The notes below the pieces were generated by a model. It ran no database searches, was not told the DNA's origin, and saw nothing but the letters and a program-made list of their open reading frames with translations. Positions 11,450 through 24,788 of a DNA stretch of 64,000 nt are shown piece by piece. The position numbers were made by a program, and so were the translations under genes. This DNA is from Toxorhynchites rutilus septentrionalis. Its lineage: Eukaryota; Arthropoda; Insecta; Diptera; Culicidae. The stretch covers positions 114,326,035-114,390,034 of the forward strand of contig NC_073746.1 of assembly GCF_029784135.1 (NCBI RefSeq), written 5' to 3'. Every line of letters starts with the position of its first letter. The stretch's first letter is position 1.

Positions 11450-12190
11450 CCACTATATTAGTTTGGCATGGAATGGCTGTATATATATACAGAATACAAT
11501 CTTACGTGCATCGTGATGTACAAAGTATTAATGAATATGTGAAAATTAACGTTAAAAGACATTTCTATAGATCTGCACACTTTTACAGACTTTTCCACAT
11601 TTTTAACAGACATTCACATGTTTTTACAGACTTTCTTTAAAAATCATCTGGCAGCTCTTCCTTCCACTTTTTATCGAATATTTCCAAATCTCAGGAGTAA
11701 ACATTTACGTGACTCTGACTTTTTTTGTTTTTATTACATTCGGAAAAACGTTATGACAAAGAGAGGGGACATTAAAAATGCGTTGCTCAGTGAAAGGCTG
11801 AGATGCTCTTTCAGAGATGCGATGGTTAATTAAACAATTGACGGAAAAATGTAGTTCGTTCATTTTATAATTTTACTTATTTTTGCCCTTGACAACAAAA
11901 CCTCTTTTATAGTGTTGATTATCATAAGAAAAATAACACTCCTGATCGTTGGATCTCTTTTGACATTTCAATTGGATCTTTTTTGACAGCCGTTTTGATT
12001 CAGTCCGCACTACCTAGCTAACAACTATCCCTTCCATGATAAACGCTAGGGAACCACGCTATAGAGGCGACCCTTCTGGGCTTCGGGCGGCGAATATCAT
12101 ACTAACATTTCTTCCCTTCTTCTGGTGACTGTAAGGACGTGGCCGGCGTCGTTATTGACAATTTAAAGCTCGAATCACCCAAAATTGCAC
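11450..12190. other. intronic, no gene seen
   Basis: AT-rich sequence with short random frames. Near 11580-11655 TTTTACAGAC-type phrases recur, and AGTCCGCACTAC near 12003 is a weak reversed match to 7955-7968. Confidence 0.35.
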
Positions 12191-12199
12191 AACGACAAT

Positions 12200-13260
12200 G
12201 ATTTGTCCCAAGCATCATTCTGTGTGTTCTTTGTGCAATTTGGTTGGTTCAGGTCAATCACGGAGAGCAATTACGAATTGTACAGTCTACCCAAGCTCAA
12301 GCTCCAGCTCTGTCGAAAGTGTTCGAGCATTTGGTTCACGATGCTCTGTATGCCGCTTCCCGACCATTGATATTGAAGCTCCAGCATGGTTTCGTAAAGA
12401 AGCGATCCGCAACAACCAACCTGATATCTTACGTGAGTTTCCTGTGTTCGAAAATTGAGAAACGACACCAGATTGATGCGATATACTTCGACTTCTCTGA
12501 GGTGTTCGACAATGTACCAATGGACTTGGAAATTGCTAAATTTAAATATCTTGGCTTCCCTGATTGGATCACCGAATAGCTACGCTCGTATCTATCTGAC
12601 CGGATAGCGAATTCATTCACGAGTTTTCTCCATCACGTCAGGCGTTCCTCAAGGTAGCGTTCTTGGACCGCTGATATTCATTTCGTTTATTAATGATCTT
12701 TGCTTCCGGCTGAAATTGAGTTTGCTGATGTACGCCGATGATCTGCAAATCTACAAAGTGATATCATCTCATCTAGACTGCTACGCACTTCAAGCTGATG
12801 TGGACGAGTTATCTCTGTAGTGTACTGAGAATGGGATGGAGTTTAACACCAAAAAGTGCAAATTTATTTCGTTTTCCCGCCGACAATCCAGATCAGCTTT
12901 TGAATATTCCATCCATTCAGAGGTTTTGGAACGTGCAGAAACTATCCGTGATCTAGGGGTCACGGTTGTTAGCAAACTCCGGTTCAACGAACATGTAAGC
13001 ACGACGACCGCAAAGGTCTTTGCAGCCCTTGGATTTATCCGACGCAATGCAAGTGGCTTCACCGATATGCTGCCTTATCACACCTTATCATACACTCCAG
13101 AGTATTCGGATGGAAAGGGTTCAACGCAGCTTCATTTGGTATGCTCTTCGACTACTTCCGTGGAATGATCCAACAAATTTGCCAGACTATCGAAGTCGCT
13201 GTAGACTCATTCATCACGATTTTTGCAATAAAAATAATGTGCATAATTTTCACAATTTTT
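12200..13260 (+). pseudogene. Jockey/CR1-like LINE reverse transcriptase remnant
   Basis: Pieces of one reverse transcriptase in several frames: SKVFEHLVH and QHGFVKKRSATTNLISYV near 12310-12435; DAIYFDFSEVFDNVP, the site of the first catalytic Asp, near 12476-12520; a PQGSVLGPL motif near 12645; YADDLQIY, the catalytic YADD, near 12730; and ENGMEFNTKKCKFISFSRR with ETIRDLGV near 12825-12965. The order and motifs are those of Jockey/CR1-type LINEs. At least three frame changes or stops break it, and both its endonuclease and 3' end are absent. It ends near the insertion point of the R2/R4-like LINE at 13296. Confidence 0.8.
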
Positions 13261-13295
13261 CATAATTTTTGAATCATCCGCAAAAATCATTACTG

Positions 13296-13311
13296 AAAAA
13301 CGGTTTCATTT
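13296..13311 (+). repeat. target-site duplication, left copy
   Basis: AAAAACGGTTTCATTT is repeated exactly at 20118-20133. The pair encloses the R2/R4-like LINE together with the SINE at its 5' end. Confidence 0.85.
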
Positions 13312-14702
13312 TTTTTGGCAGACTTGTCTCACTTCTTAACTAGGCGAACCTAGCAAAAATTTTCACCTGCCCCCGGGCTTCTGAATGCCAAAGGTGAACT
13401 AGGCGCTGCGGAATGCACGTATCTGCATGCTCGTGCTGTTTTAGTCCTGGCCGAGGAATTGTCGGACAATCGCGCAGGTGCTAAGGATGACCGACTTTTG
13501 TATGACGGCCAATTCCTTCTCGATGTTCAACACCTTTAGCGCTTCCAGAAGTGTCTTCGGGATAATTCCAGTTCCAGAGAGAACGACAGGAACAATTCTT
13601 GGGACCTCCCTTAGCCCCCACAGTTCCTTGAGCTCCATGGCCAATGGTCGGTACTTGCAGATTTTGCGACCGTGGGTCTCCTCCAGATTCTGGTTCAGTG
13701 GAATAGCGACATCGATGATGGTGACTTTGCGGTCGCTCTTGTCGTAAACCATTATATCTGGGCGGTTGTGGTGGATCGAGAGGTCGGTCAGAACAGTGCG
13801 ATCCCAGTACAGCTTGAAACGGTCATTTCCAGGACAGGTGCAGGCAGGTACCGGTAGTTTGGTACGTTGCCTTCCAGTAGAGCACATTGCAGCGCCAGTT
13901 TTCGGTGAACAATACGAGTTACGTTGTTGCGGCGCTCGGTGTAGGCTGCGTTGGCCAAAACGGGACAGCCTCGCATAATGTGCTCTATATTTTCACCAGG
14001 CTGATGGCACATCCGGCAAATGTCATCAACGTCTTGATGCCAGACGTACCGCCTGCAGTTTCTCGTCGGCATTATCCTGTCCTGGATGGCTATCATGTCG
14101 GCTTCTACTACTGAAGAAAGCTTACCACGCGTTAGCCACAGCTTAGATGCGGCCTTGTCGACGTGTGGCCGGTTCAGTTGATGGGGGTGGTCACCATGCA
14201 CTGCCTTCTGCTTCCAAACTGCAATCTTCTCCTCCACTGTCGGCAGATTGCAGTTGAGTTGGTACTCCGCTTGCGCCAAGTGCAGAGCGCTGTATCCTCT
14301 GTCAGCGGCGCAGACAGCCCGGTATAGCGCGTTTTGGTTGGCGCGTTCTGCGAAGTACTCGCGCAGTTGTCGTACCTGGGCAACACACAGTGCAGATTTG
14401 TCGACTATTCTTTGCGTGGAAGTGAAACTCTCTCCAGTGCCGATTGAGGATGGTGTATTCCGGCCTCTTTGAATGCTTTCCTCATCCTCCTCTCAAGGTC
14501 TTCTAGGCCAGTTTTGCTCCATTTGACTACACTAAAACTGAAGGTCAGCAGGGGAACCGCGAATGTGTTGATCGCGCGTACCTTGTTCCCCGCGTTGAGG
14601 AAAGTCCTCAGGACACAGTTCACTCGACTCAAGAACTTGTCTCGCAGCTCCGTCTTGATGTCGGAGTGGCGAATCCCGGTAAGCTGTCGGAATCCAAGGT
14701 AT

Positions 14703-14810
14703 CTTTTTCAAACTATCGGAGTATTACAAACGTTGTGTGAATAAATATTAATTTCTTTTTCTTGTGTGAACTAAACTCAGGCTTTTATTTTCCACTGATA
14801 ATCTCTGTCC
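14703..14810 (+). repeat. copia terminal repeat, low-coordinate copy
   Basis: The 108 bp from CTTTTTCAAACTATCGGAG to CACTGATAATCTCTGTCC is the reverse complement of 18790-18898, with about four substitutions and a one-base length difference. For a minus-strand LTR element it should read the other way round. It is followed by TTGGACAG-adjacent sequence with no polypurine tract that I can recognise. Confidence 0.8.
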
Positions 14811-14812
14811 AA

Positions 14813-14912
14813 GACATCTGCTGAAAGGGCAGCTTACCGAATCCGGAGGTTACGAGGTCTATGACGGAGAGTTTATACAAGACATGGTTCGTGGCGAATC
14901 TTACTGGTCCAT
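14813..14912 (+). other. unexplained open segment next to copia terminus
   Basis: Between the low-coordinate copia terminal repeat and the broken RNase H lie about 100 bp that belong to neither. The plus strand is open through here (KGQLTESGGYEVYDGEF and on). I do not recognise the peptide. It may be a filler captured when the inverted terminus was formed. Confidence 0.3.
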
Positions 14913-15192
14913 GAAACAGCCCCATTCGCGTAGCAGAAGACAAACCAAGTTGTTGATTTTCTCGAGCTTATGTCCCCAGCCCAATCTGCATCAGTGTATC
15001 CTATCAGACCATCACCATTTCTGTTGTACGCCAGCCTCATTAGTTTTGTCGCTTTCAGATAGCGAACCACTCGCTTTGCTGCTATCCAGCACACCTCCGT
15101 AGGTGCACTCACCTTTCTGCCAAGGATCGCCGCACTAACGGCAATATCTGGTCTAGCACATACCGCAATATAGAGAAGAGCACCAACAAGAC

Positions 15193-15765
<573 letters not shown>

Positions 15766-18700
15766 AAGACTTCTATACAATGTTCCATCAGTGAAAGTAG
15801 GACTTGCATCTTCTGTTTTCAGGAACCCTTCATCCATTGGTGTCTTCGCAATTTTGCGCATCACTCAATCCAAATTTATCGATGACTTTTTATCTCGTTG
15901 ATCTTCACCATTATATCGTCCACATACACTAGCAAAAACACTCTCTTCTCATCTTCCACTTTCATGCATAAGCACTTATCAGAACTGCTTTGTTTGAAAT
16001 CATTTTTCAGAAGTACATCGTGTAGCTTTTGGTTCCAGCAACGCGCGGACTGTTTGGTTCCGTATATACTTTTCTTTAATCTGCAAACAAAGTGCTCCTT
16101 GCCTTTTTCCTCGTATCCAGGTGGCTGTCTCATAAATAACTCTTGGTCGAGCTCACCGTACAAGTAGGCTGTTTTGACGTCGAAATGTTTAAGTATCATG
16201 TTTTTCTTCGAAGCAAGTGCAAGCAATACACGAAGAGTTGTATGACTTGTGACGGGAGCGAAAACTTCATCATAATCCTCTCCGAACCATTGCGAATAGC
16301 CCTGTGCTACCAGACGTGCCTTGTGCTTGATCACTTTTCCAATTGCGTTTCGCTTCAATTTATAAACCCAGCGGCAACCAATCACCTTCCGTCCTGCAGG
16401 TAACTCGACTAACTCCCATGTACTGTTTTCCGAGTGTGACTCCAACTCATCCAGCATTGCTTCTTTCCATTCTGCATTTTCGTCACAGTCAAAAGCTTCC
16501 CTCAAATTTTTGGGTTCACGTGCTTCTACAGCAACGTAGGTCTCCTCAATTACCCGAACTTGTGCAATTCCTTTGTTGTTGCGTCTTGATCTGCGCGCGG
16601 TCTCGTCCAATGGAAAATCGTGGAACGAGGGTTCCCCATCGGACGCACTGTCGTATTGCGTTACATCAAGATCCTCATCGGCTAACGAATCTTCCGACCC
16701 TGCAGAAGGTGCAAGTGGAAATGTAATCACTCCTTCTGATGTCACAGTCTTCTGTTTGACAACACTCTCAACATTAAAATGTTCTTGCATCCCTGCTGAT
16801 TGTAATTCTTTTCGTTTCCAAGTTTACGAATCGATAGGCTTTCTGCCCCTCAGCGTAACCGACAAACACTAGTTTTTGAGCCTTTCTATTTAGCTTCTGA
16901 CGTTTCTCTTTTGGGATATGAACGAAAGCTTCCGAACCAAACACGCGTAGATGCCCATACTTTTTGTACCAAAGTTCGTATGGCGTAGATATTACCGACG
17001 ACGAAGGCAAATGATTCCGCAAGTACGTTGCAGTACTAATCGCTTCACCCCAGAATAGCTTTTCTAGCCCTGAGTCTGCTAACATGCACCGTGTCATTTC
17101 AACTAAATAACGGTTTTTCCGTTTGGCAACCCCGTTTTGTTGTGGGGAATATGGAGCCGTACGCTGATGCACTATTCCACAATCAACGAAAAACTTCCGC
17201 AAACTTTCACTGGAGTACTCACCACCTCCATCCGATCTAATGATGGTGGGGTAGCGCCCAAACTGGGTTTTCACCAAGTTATGATACTCCCGAATGCGCA
17301 CTTCTGCCTCAGTTTTCCTCTGCAGCAAATAAACGATGGTATAGTGACTGTAATCGTCCACCATTGTCATGAAAAAACGAAACCCCCTCGCCGTTGACTC
17401 TTCCATTGGTCCACATAGATCAGTATGTACCAAATCACCGACTGCTGTCGTCTCTGAATCCGACACTTTCGAAAAAGGCTCACGAGTTTGCTTACCTTCA
17501 CAACACGGGCCGCAAATTGATTCCAAATCACACTGATTCAGCTTCAAGCCGTGTCCCAAATTTTCACGTACTATCTTCATTACAGCTTGCGTGTCACGAT
17601 GACCAATCGAATAATACTGCAAATCCCAAATCTGTAATTTTGCTAATCGATAGCAGATTCGCTTGAAGAGAAGGCACATGCCACACATTGTCCAACATCA
17701 CATGCATTCGACCACCATTGCCGTTCACAGCCACAAGTTTACTACTACCAACACCAGCTGATTTGATGCATTTGCCGTCGGCCAAAGAGATTGTTGATTG
17801 CTTCGATTTGTCTAGTTTTTCAAGAAATGATAAATCGTTTGTCATGTGAGAAGTAGCACCGGAGTCAAAATACCAAAAACCGGCTTCTTCAGCTCTTCCA
17901 AAAAACAAACACAGATCCATGCTATCTTCCAATTCGACATCGACGTTAGCTTTTTCACTAGCTTTCTTCTCTTTTCTATCGGCCGCCAATTTCTGCAATC
18001 TCGCCGGAAATGACCAACGTTCTTACAATAGTGACATTGCTTGTCCTTCTTCTTGTCACTTTTCTTTTCAAAGTTATTTCTGAACTTTTCACTTGTTCCA
18101 CAAGACACCCGAACTTTTTCTTCTTCACTGATTTCTTGCACTCGCCGCCGACCTTCATCCAGCAGTTTCCCCTTCACAAAATCAACCGTGAGATCTGCAT
18201 CCGGCCGGCTCTCTAATGCTACGATCAACACATCATACAATTTAGGAAGACTCGACAACATTAAAGCTACAAATGAGGGATCTTTCATCTCCTCGCCAAG
18301 TGCAATTAATCGAAGTCGTAATGACGTGAGCTGGTTCAGGTGTTCTCCTATATTACCACCCTCCGGCATTCGAGTAGCAAACATCTGCCGCATAACGTGG
18401 ATTTTGCTAGAAAGAGATGACCGCTCGTGATAGCCTTTCAGAGCATCCCACATCTCCTTCGACGTAGTCGTTTGCATAACATGAATCAACTGACTGTCTT
18501 CCAGTGACAAACCGATCAACGCCCTTGCCTTCTCGTCATGAGCGAGCCACAAGCACTAGGTTCCTCCGATTTCGTTTCAGACACAACAGCCAGCACCTTT
18601 TCACGCGATAGCAAAAGCTGCATTTTAAATTTCCATATCGTATAGTTCAGATCACTCAACCTTTCAATGGAAAAATTTGATTGCGCCATTTTCACTATCA

Positions 18701-18789
18701 AAATTTTCAAAGTCAATATCCACTTCTTCTTGCGACAACGAACTGCAAAACTTAACACTTTCCGCAATTTCCTGAGCCCATAACCTCTG

Positions 18790-18898
18790 GGACAGAGATT
18801 ATCAGTGGAAAATAAAAGCCCGAGTTTAATTCACGCAAGAAAAAGAAATTAATATTTATTCACACAACGTTTGTAACACTCCGATAGTTTGAAAAAGA
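18790..18898 (-). repeat. copia 5' LTR (part)
   Basis: In the element's own (minus) orientation this ends CTCTGTCCCA and is followed at once by the copia-type primer binding site GGTTATGGGCTCAG, so it is the 3' part of the 5' LTR. The LTR may start further up, at a TGTTGTGTGCG near 18925. Its partner at 14703-14810 is inverted. Confidence 0.75.
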
Positions 18899-19965
18899 AT
18901 GAAAGACAAAATGGCGCACACAACACTTGAGCTAATTGCGTTGTTGCCGTTATCCCGAAATACCTCATATGACAGCGGCAAAGTTTCTATGTGAGGTGGC
19001 ACAGTTGTTGCACTCATAACAAGATGGACACAGCGACACTTGTCGAGGCCGAATTCCATGCAGATGTCCCTGCTTATTTCTTCGACAACTCGGATAGCTC
19101 GGACCTAGACGCTGACGTGAATCAGCGTAGACCTTGAGATCGTCCATGTAAAAGGTATGGGTCACTTCTTCGTGGGCGCCGTCGCCATACCTTATTTTAT
19201 AGCCATGACCGTTTCTATTGAGCGTCCTACTGAGGGGGTTCAGTGCCAGACAAAACCAAAGCGGGCTGAAAGAGTCACCTCGGAAAATCCCCCTCTTTAT
19301 CTGCAGCGTTCTAGACTGCCACACATTTTCCCCATCACTAAGATGCAGAGATGTGCTCCACTGCCTCATCGCATGCTGCAGGAACCTAACGACGACGGGA
19401 TCAATTTTGTAGAGCTCCAATACCCGGACGAGAAACGAGTGTGGTATGGAGCCATTACCTTCCTGTAATCGATATAGGCCATGCTTAGGTTCCGCTGGTT
19501 ATAAACCGCCTGGCCGACTATGGCTGCGTCGATGATGGTCTGGTCTTTGCAGCCATGCGTATTTTTTCTACATCCTTTCTGCTCTTCTGCGATGATGTGG
19601 TGTTGTTCGCAGTGGGCAGAAACTTTGGCGGTTATGATGCTGCTTAATATCTTGTACAAACTCGATAGGCACGTTATCGGTCTGTATTTTGATGGGTTCA
19701 ATGTGTTGCTGTCTTTCGGGAGGAGGAATGTGACGGTTGTGGAGGTTGTGTGGGTCACGTAGCACCTTGTTGAAGCACTCAGCTATCTTTTGATGTGCGA
19801 CGGTCAGCTTCTTGTGCCAGAAGTTCTGAACACCATCGGGGCCCGGTGCTGCCCAGTTCCTCAGGTACCGCGAGGCTTCGCGGACATCGTTTTCTTCGAC
19901 GATGATAGCTGGCATCTATCCAATTTCACCACAACTCTCCTCCTCTCGTCTTTAACCACTTAACT

Positions 19966-20117
19966 TTTTTTTTATCTTTATTAAGTGACTTTCAACTCAT
20001 TTGGCTGGTTCGTCACTTTTTACTTCCATTTTTGGAAGAATGTCGGAAGTGAGAATTGAACTCGTGACCTTTAGCGTGAGAGGCATGGATGTTACCACTA
20101 CGCCAGATCGCCTCCTC
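19966..20117 (-). mobile_element. short tRNA-headed SINE, family Z, fused to LINE
   Basis: On the minus strand it starts GAGGCGATCTGGCGTAGTGG (box A side), has a box B-like GAGTTCAATTCTC, and ends in an A-rich tail AAAGATAAAAAAAAA at about 19966. It matches the copy at 52503-52643. It has no duplication of its own. The exact 16-bp duplication at 13296 and 20118 encloses SINE plus LINE as one insertion. Confidence 0.82.
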
Positions 20118-20133
20118 AAAAACGGTTTCATTT
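20118..20133 (+). repeat. target-site duplication, right copy
   Basis: AAAAACGGTTTCATTT, identical to 13296-13311. Confidence 0.85.
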
Positions 20134-20495
20134 AAAAACTTTTATTTTGCAAATTTATGTTTATTTTTAAAAGTATATTTAATGTAACTTTTAAGGTTAT
20201 GGATTCGTAATCTTTTTTTATTATGTTTGTTTATTATAGTTACAAAAAAACAACACTCGATTATTCGAATGACTCGATTATTGAAAAATGTTCCAACGAT
20301 TAATTAAAAATTGATTAAATGAAAAAATAGACATCTCAACCCAAGCGGAGTTGGGTGAAAACATCATTTTACTACAAATTTGCAGCAGGTAGAGGATAAA
20401 AGAAAAATTCTGCTAGAAAATAAATTTTCAAATCTTATTCGATGGAAAATGGAAAATGATAGAGAATCAATGACAAAAGTTTATTCGGAACTCAC
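20134..20495. other. intronic, near the splice donor
   Basis: AT-rich. It includes CACTCGATTATTCGAATGACTCGATTATT near 20256, which resembles the ends of the pogo-like MITEs found later in the window. No gene is seen. Confidence 0.4.
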
Positions 20496-20698
20496 CTTCA
20501 CATCCCTCGCAGTACTTCCGGGGCGGAGGTATCTTCCGCTCCTTTTCGTCCCCCAACGGGTGCTTCAGCGATTCCGGCGGACTATCCGAGCCCTGCTTCG
20601 GGCAATCTTCGGTTTCGTGCTGGTCGAACTCGTCGCAGATATCGCAGAACATCCGGGGCACTGGCTTGCGTTTGCTGAACTCGAAGCTGCTATTGTGG
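20496..20698 (-). CDS. CLIP-190: CLIP-190 exon with first zinc knuckle
   Basis: A 203-nt exon between an acceptor at CGACAG and the donor GTGAGT. Two bases from the previous exon complete its first Ser codon. It encodes KRKPVPRMFCDICDEFDQHE, whose CX2CX5HX4C pattern (CDICDEFDQHETEDC) is the first CLIP-170 type zinc knuckle. A proline-rich linker (KIPPPRKYCEGCE) then leads into the second. The second knuckle is completed only by the exon at 4555-4601. In CLIP-170 this metal-binding tail binds dynactin p150 and LIS1 and folds back on the N-terminal CAP-Gly domains. Confidence 0.93.
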
Positions 20699-20754
20699 CT
20701 GTCGATTAAATTTCATGTTTATTGAAAAGATACAGCGATTCAAAACCGAATTAC

Positions 20755-23700
20755 CTAATCCCATCGATGCTAGTCTGTTCCATGGCCTGAATTCGTAGCT
20801 TGAGCTTATCGTTTTTCCTCTGCATATCAACGATGATCGACTTGAGGAAATCGATTTGTGAGGGATCATTTTCGTCGTTCGACGAAAGGTAGCCTGCGGC
20901 TACCGGGAGAATCGATGCCGGAGTCGTCCCGGAAGCCACTTCCTGGGAGAGTTTCTTAATCTCACCTTCCTTCGTCGCAAGCTGCGCCCTTAGCAATTCA
21001 GTCTCTCTCTGCAGCTTTCGGTTTTCTATCTGCATCTCAGTTTCACGCAGTTGCAGCTCCTGCTTCTCGTACTCCAGCTGCTGGTGACGTTTCCCAGTGG
21101 ATCGCACAGATTCCTCAGTCCGCCTGGATTCCGTCATCAGCGTTTCGTATCGGTTAGTGGTGTCCGCTAGCAGGGCTTGCAGTTCGACGATTTCCTGCTG
21201 CTTCATCTTTTCCAGTTCCAACAGCTTCTGGTTCAATTCGTGCATTATTTGAGAACTTTTAGTCTCTGATGTTTTCTTACGGTTTAGCTGTTCCTCCAAC
21301 TGTTCGCTTTGGGCGGACAGTTTTGTTTCCAGCTCAGCGATTGTTCGATTCCGGTCTTTCAAGGTCTCATTTTGTTCCTTCGCGGCGGATGCGGACTTCT
21401 CCAGCTGCGCCTTGAGATTGGCGATCTCTGTAGCGCCTTTTTGTCCTTCCTCATTCGTCGCAGTAAGGCACATCTCCAATGATTGTAGTTTAGCTGTCAA
21501 CTGGTCGGTTGTAGTCGTCTTCTGCGATAATGCTTCACGAAGTTGTTGCAATTCGGTATCCCGTTGCTCGAGAGCTGATCGTTGTTCTTGGATAGTTTTT
21601 TGCTGATTTTCTCGCTCAGCATTCTGTTTCTGTATATCATCTTCTTGTTGACCGATCAGCTGTGTTTTGGAATTGATTTCCGCCTGAAGTTCTTCGGTTA
21701 ATTTCACCAACGGAGTTAGTTTCTCAAGTTTTGTGCTCATTTCTTGTATTGTTGTCTCCTTTTCGCTAACAGCGCTTTCCAGACGATTCTTTTCCTGTTC
21801 GAGGAGAGATTTAAGCGATTGAATCTCTTCGGATAGCTTGATCGATTCTTGAGCCTTGGAATTGAGTTGGGATACATAGTTCAGGTTTTGACCTTCAGTA
21901 GTCTCAACTTGTATTTTTAGTTGTTCTAGCTGTTCTTTAAGAATTTCTTCCCGGTTCACCAAATCCACTTGCTCTTCCTCCATTTCTTGATATTTTTCCT
22001 TAAGATCGTTCCACGCAGTGGATAGATGTTGGTGTTCGGATTCAACGCTGCTCTTCTTATTGGTCAGTTCTTGAATTTGAGATAGATATCCCTCCAGTTG
22101 CTTGAGAAGCTCCGAGTGAGTTTCCACATTCTGTTCCAGCTTGCGGCATGATTCTATGCACTCTGCCTGTTTGGTGTTGAATTCGTCCTGTACGGTTTTC
22201 AGTTCCTGTTCAAGCTCAGAGATCCTGTTATTTTTGGCATCGAGTAGGGCTGAAGCACCATGACCTTGCTCTTCGTTCAAGCGTTTAAGATCGGAGATTT
22301 CTTTACGTAAATCAGTCTTAACCTTCTGTAGGTTCTCGATTTGATCCATCAAAGATTTCTGCGTTTCGTTTTGTTGCTCCCATCGATGTCCCGCTTCCTG
22401 CTTTTCTTTTTCATAGTTCTCCTTCGTCCGCTGTAATTCCGCTGTCATTTTTTCAAGAGTTTCCCGCAATTGGTCGGCAGTCGATGTCATTTCTCGCTTC
22501 TCAGTATCGTATTCTGTCAATTTAATCTCCGCTTCACTCATCATCCGATTCCGTTCTTCCTCGAAGCTTGCCTTCAAGCCAGCAATTTCTCGCACCAGAT
22601 TATCCTTCTCAACCTCGGATGTTTCCTTGATCTTCGCGAGTTCCACGTTCAGCTCATTCTCCCGGTCGATCTTCTGGCTAGATATTTGCTGCATCTCGCC
22701 CCTCAAGCGCTCAATCTGTTCATTCAGGTTGGAATTGGTCTGACTTGCCTCGTCCAACCGTCGTTCCATGTCAATTTTGGTAGCATCGAAAGCATCCTGC
22801 AGCTCTTCCAGTGCCTTCTGCTTCAAGCTGAGTTCTTCCACGGTTCGGGCCAGCTCGGAGTTGGAGTCCAATGTGGACGAGCGAAGGGTGTGAATTTCTT
22901 TCTCCAGATCCGTCTTCTGCTGCTGAATTTGGGTGGACTTCTGCTCCAACGCTTCCATTTTCCGCTTGAGGTCCGCATGTTCGATTTCCAGCTTACCGAA
23001 AGATTCCTGGAGGTCGGAAAGTCTTTTTTCGCCAGTTTCGATTTTTGTGTTACCTTCGGACAAGCTTTGGTGTAATTTGGCCAGGTTCTCGGTTTTGGAA
23101 GAAACGTCCACTTCCAAAGTGTTGATTTGTTTGTGCAATTCTTGGATTTCGGAGTTTTTCCCGGTAAGTTCGTCGGTGACATTCTTCTGGGTTAGCTTTA
23201 TGCTATCCAACTCTGCCACGAGTTCGATTCTTTGATGCGTCAACTTTTCTACCGATGCTTCCAATTCGCAGATGACCGATTCCTTGGCTTTCGTTTCCTT
23301 TTCTAGGGTTTCATTGGCCTTTCGTAGATCGACCTCATGTTGTGCCTGGGCATTTTTCAGCCGTTCTTCCAGTAGCGCTACAGCACTATTCGATTCTTTT
23401 CTCACTTTCTCCAACTCTTCAGCCAATTGTGCCTTCTCTGCGCTGATCTTCACCAGGGCACCATCTCTGTCAGTGAAACTATTCCGCATATCATCGAGTT
23501 CCCGCGTTAGAGTCGATTTGGCCACGTTGAGTTCCTTCAGTTCGCTTTGGAGGGCACTGACTAGCGTTTCGCTTTCCTCCTGCAGCTTTTCTTTGGCAAG
23601 TAGTTCAGTCTCAAAGTTGGTTACTTTTTTGAGCAGATCATCGTTCGATTTCTTCAAAAAGTCCACACTAGCTTGATGTTCGATCTGACGGCTTTCCCGG

Positions 23701-24622
23701 TCTTTTTCGGCTTCCTCAAGCTTCTGGCTGAGATTAGCGACAGCTGCTTCAAGATTTGAGATTTGGTACTGTTTCAAGTCAACTTCCTGTTGTCGCTGTT
23801 CCAATTCACTTTCTTTGGCACAGAGAAGAGCCAGCTGTTGTTCGTTTCCATCTGAGCTGGCTTTGAGCTGTTCTTGGATTTCACCGAGAAGCAAGTCTCT
23901 TTCTGCGATTAGTTTATCTTTGCTTTTCAGAGACTCTTCAAACGACTGCTGAGTCTTCTTCAGCTCTTTAACGCTTTCTTCGTGTTTTGCCAGCTGTTCC
24001 TCAGTGCTAACAAGTTTCGCATTTAGGTCGCTAACCTTCTTACTCATCTCTGCGTAAACCAACTCAGAACTTACTTTTTGCGCTTCCAAATCTTGCAGTT
24101 CTTTTTTCAACCTACTGATCTGACCATCTTTTTCCTCCAGTACAGATTTAAGCCCACTCTCGCCTTCCAACAATTTCACATCACGCTGTCGGATATCGCC
24201 AAGCAGCGTTTCGACTTCAGCCGTCAGCTTCTCCACGAGTTTATCCCTCTCCGCTTCCAAAGCTTCTTTGCTTCGCAAATCATTCTGCAGCTGGGAAACC
24301 TCCTCATCCCGTTGGCCCTCGGCATTCCTCAGATCCAGATACTGTTTCTCCATCTCGGCATCCTTCGCGGTCAGCTCCACTCCCAACAGATCGAGCTGGT
24401 CCTGTAGGTAGGCAATTTTCTCCTTGAGACACTGCTCGCTAATGTGATAGCTGGACACCTTGATGTCGATATCCTTCTCCGAGTCGGCCAACCGCTCGTG
24501 AAGCTTTTTGATCTCATCCTCGAGCGATTGTTTGAGCTCGCCGGCAAGCTGCAACCTCTGGTCCCGCTGGACCAGTTCCGCCTTGAGCTTGTCGATCTCA
24601 AGGTTCAGTTCCGCGCTGCCAA
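20755..24622 (-). CDS. CLIP-190: CLIP-190 coiled-coil rod exon
   Basis: One 3,868-nt exon with about 1,289 codons and no internal stop. The protein is an almost unbroken coiled coil, rich in Glu, Lys, Gln and Leu, without any globular block. Near the 5' edge it reads VGSAELNLEIDKLKAELVQ. The end, QAMEQTSIDGI, runs into the zinc-knuckle exon after a 56-bp intron. The acceptor at CGATCAG (24623-24625) was preferred to the one 7 bp further in, because only it keeps the frame with the preceding exon. CLIP-170/190 rods dimerise in parallel and space the CAP-Gly microtubule-binding head from the dynactin-binding tail. The length fits the long insect CLIP-190. Other long coiled-coil proteins are excluded by the two knuckles and the matching upstream exons. 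Confidence 0.93.
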
Positions 24623-24682
24623 CTGATCGAATGTATGTTTAAATATGATTACCATGCAAAAACCCTGATGACATACTCTTAC

Positions 24683-24788
24683 CTTGCTTTTGTATTGGAA
24701 GATCGGGCTCTGTTTGTACCAACGGTTTGATAACGCCCACCTGCTTTTCGAGCTCCGCAATGCGCTCCTTGTAGATTTGTGTTTGCGC
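24683..24788 (-). CDS. CLIP-190: CLIP-190 coiled-coil exon
   Basis: A 106-nt exon with acceptor TTTACCGAAAG and donor GTAAGA. In phase 0 it reads AQTQIYKERIAELEKQVGVI and then LPIQKQ, leaving one base for the next exon 60 bp away. The segment QIYKERIAELE is typical of the start of the CLIP-190 rod. Another frame is also open through here, but its composition is not coiled coil and it does not join to either neighbour. Confidence 0.9.

Noticed and set aside
7941..12024. Possible long terminal inverted repeat (AGTGCGGACT-like) at 7955 and 12003
   Set aside because: Only about 17 of 20 bases match, no duplication flanks it, and known insertions lie between. It could be chance.
22470..23075. 201-codon plus-strand open frame
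   Set aside because: It is the complement of the CLIP-190 rod. Biased codon use of a coiled coil leaves the opposite strand open.
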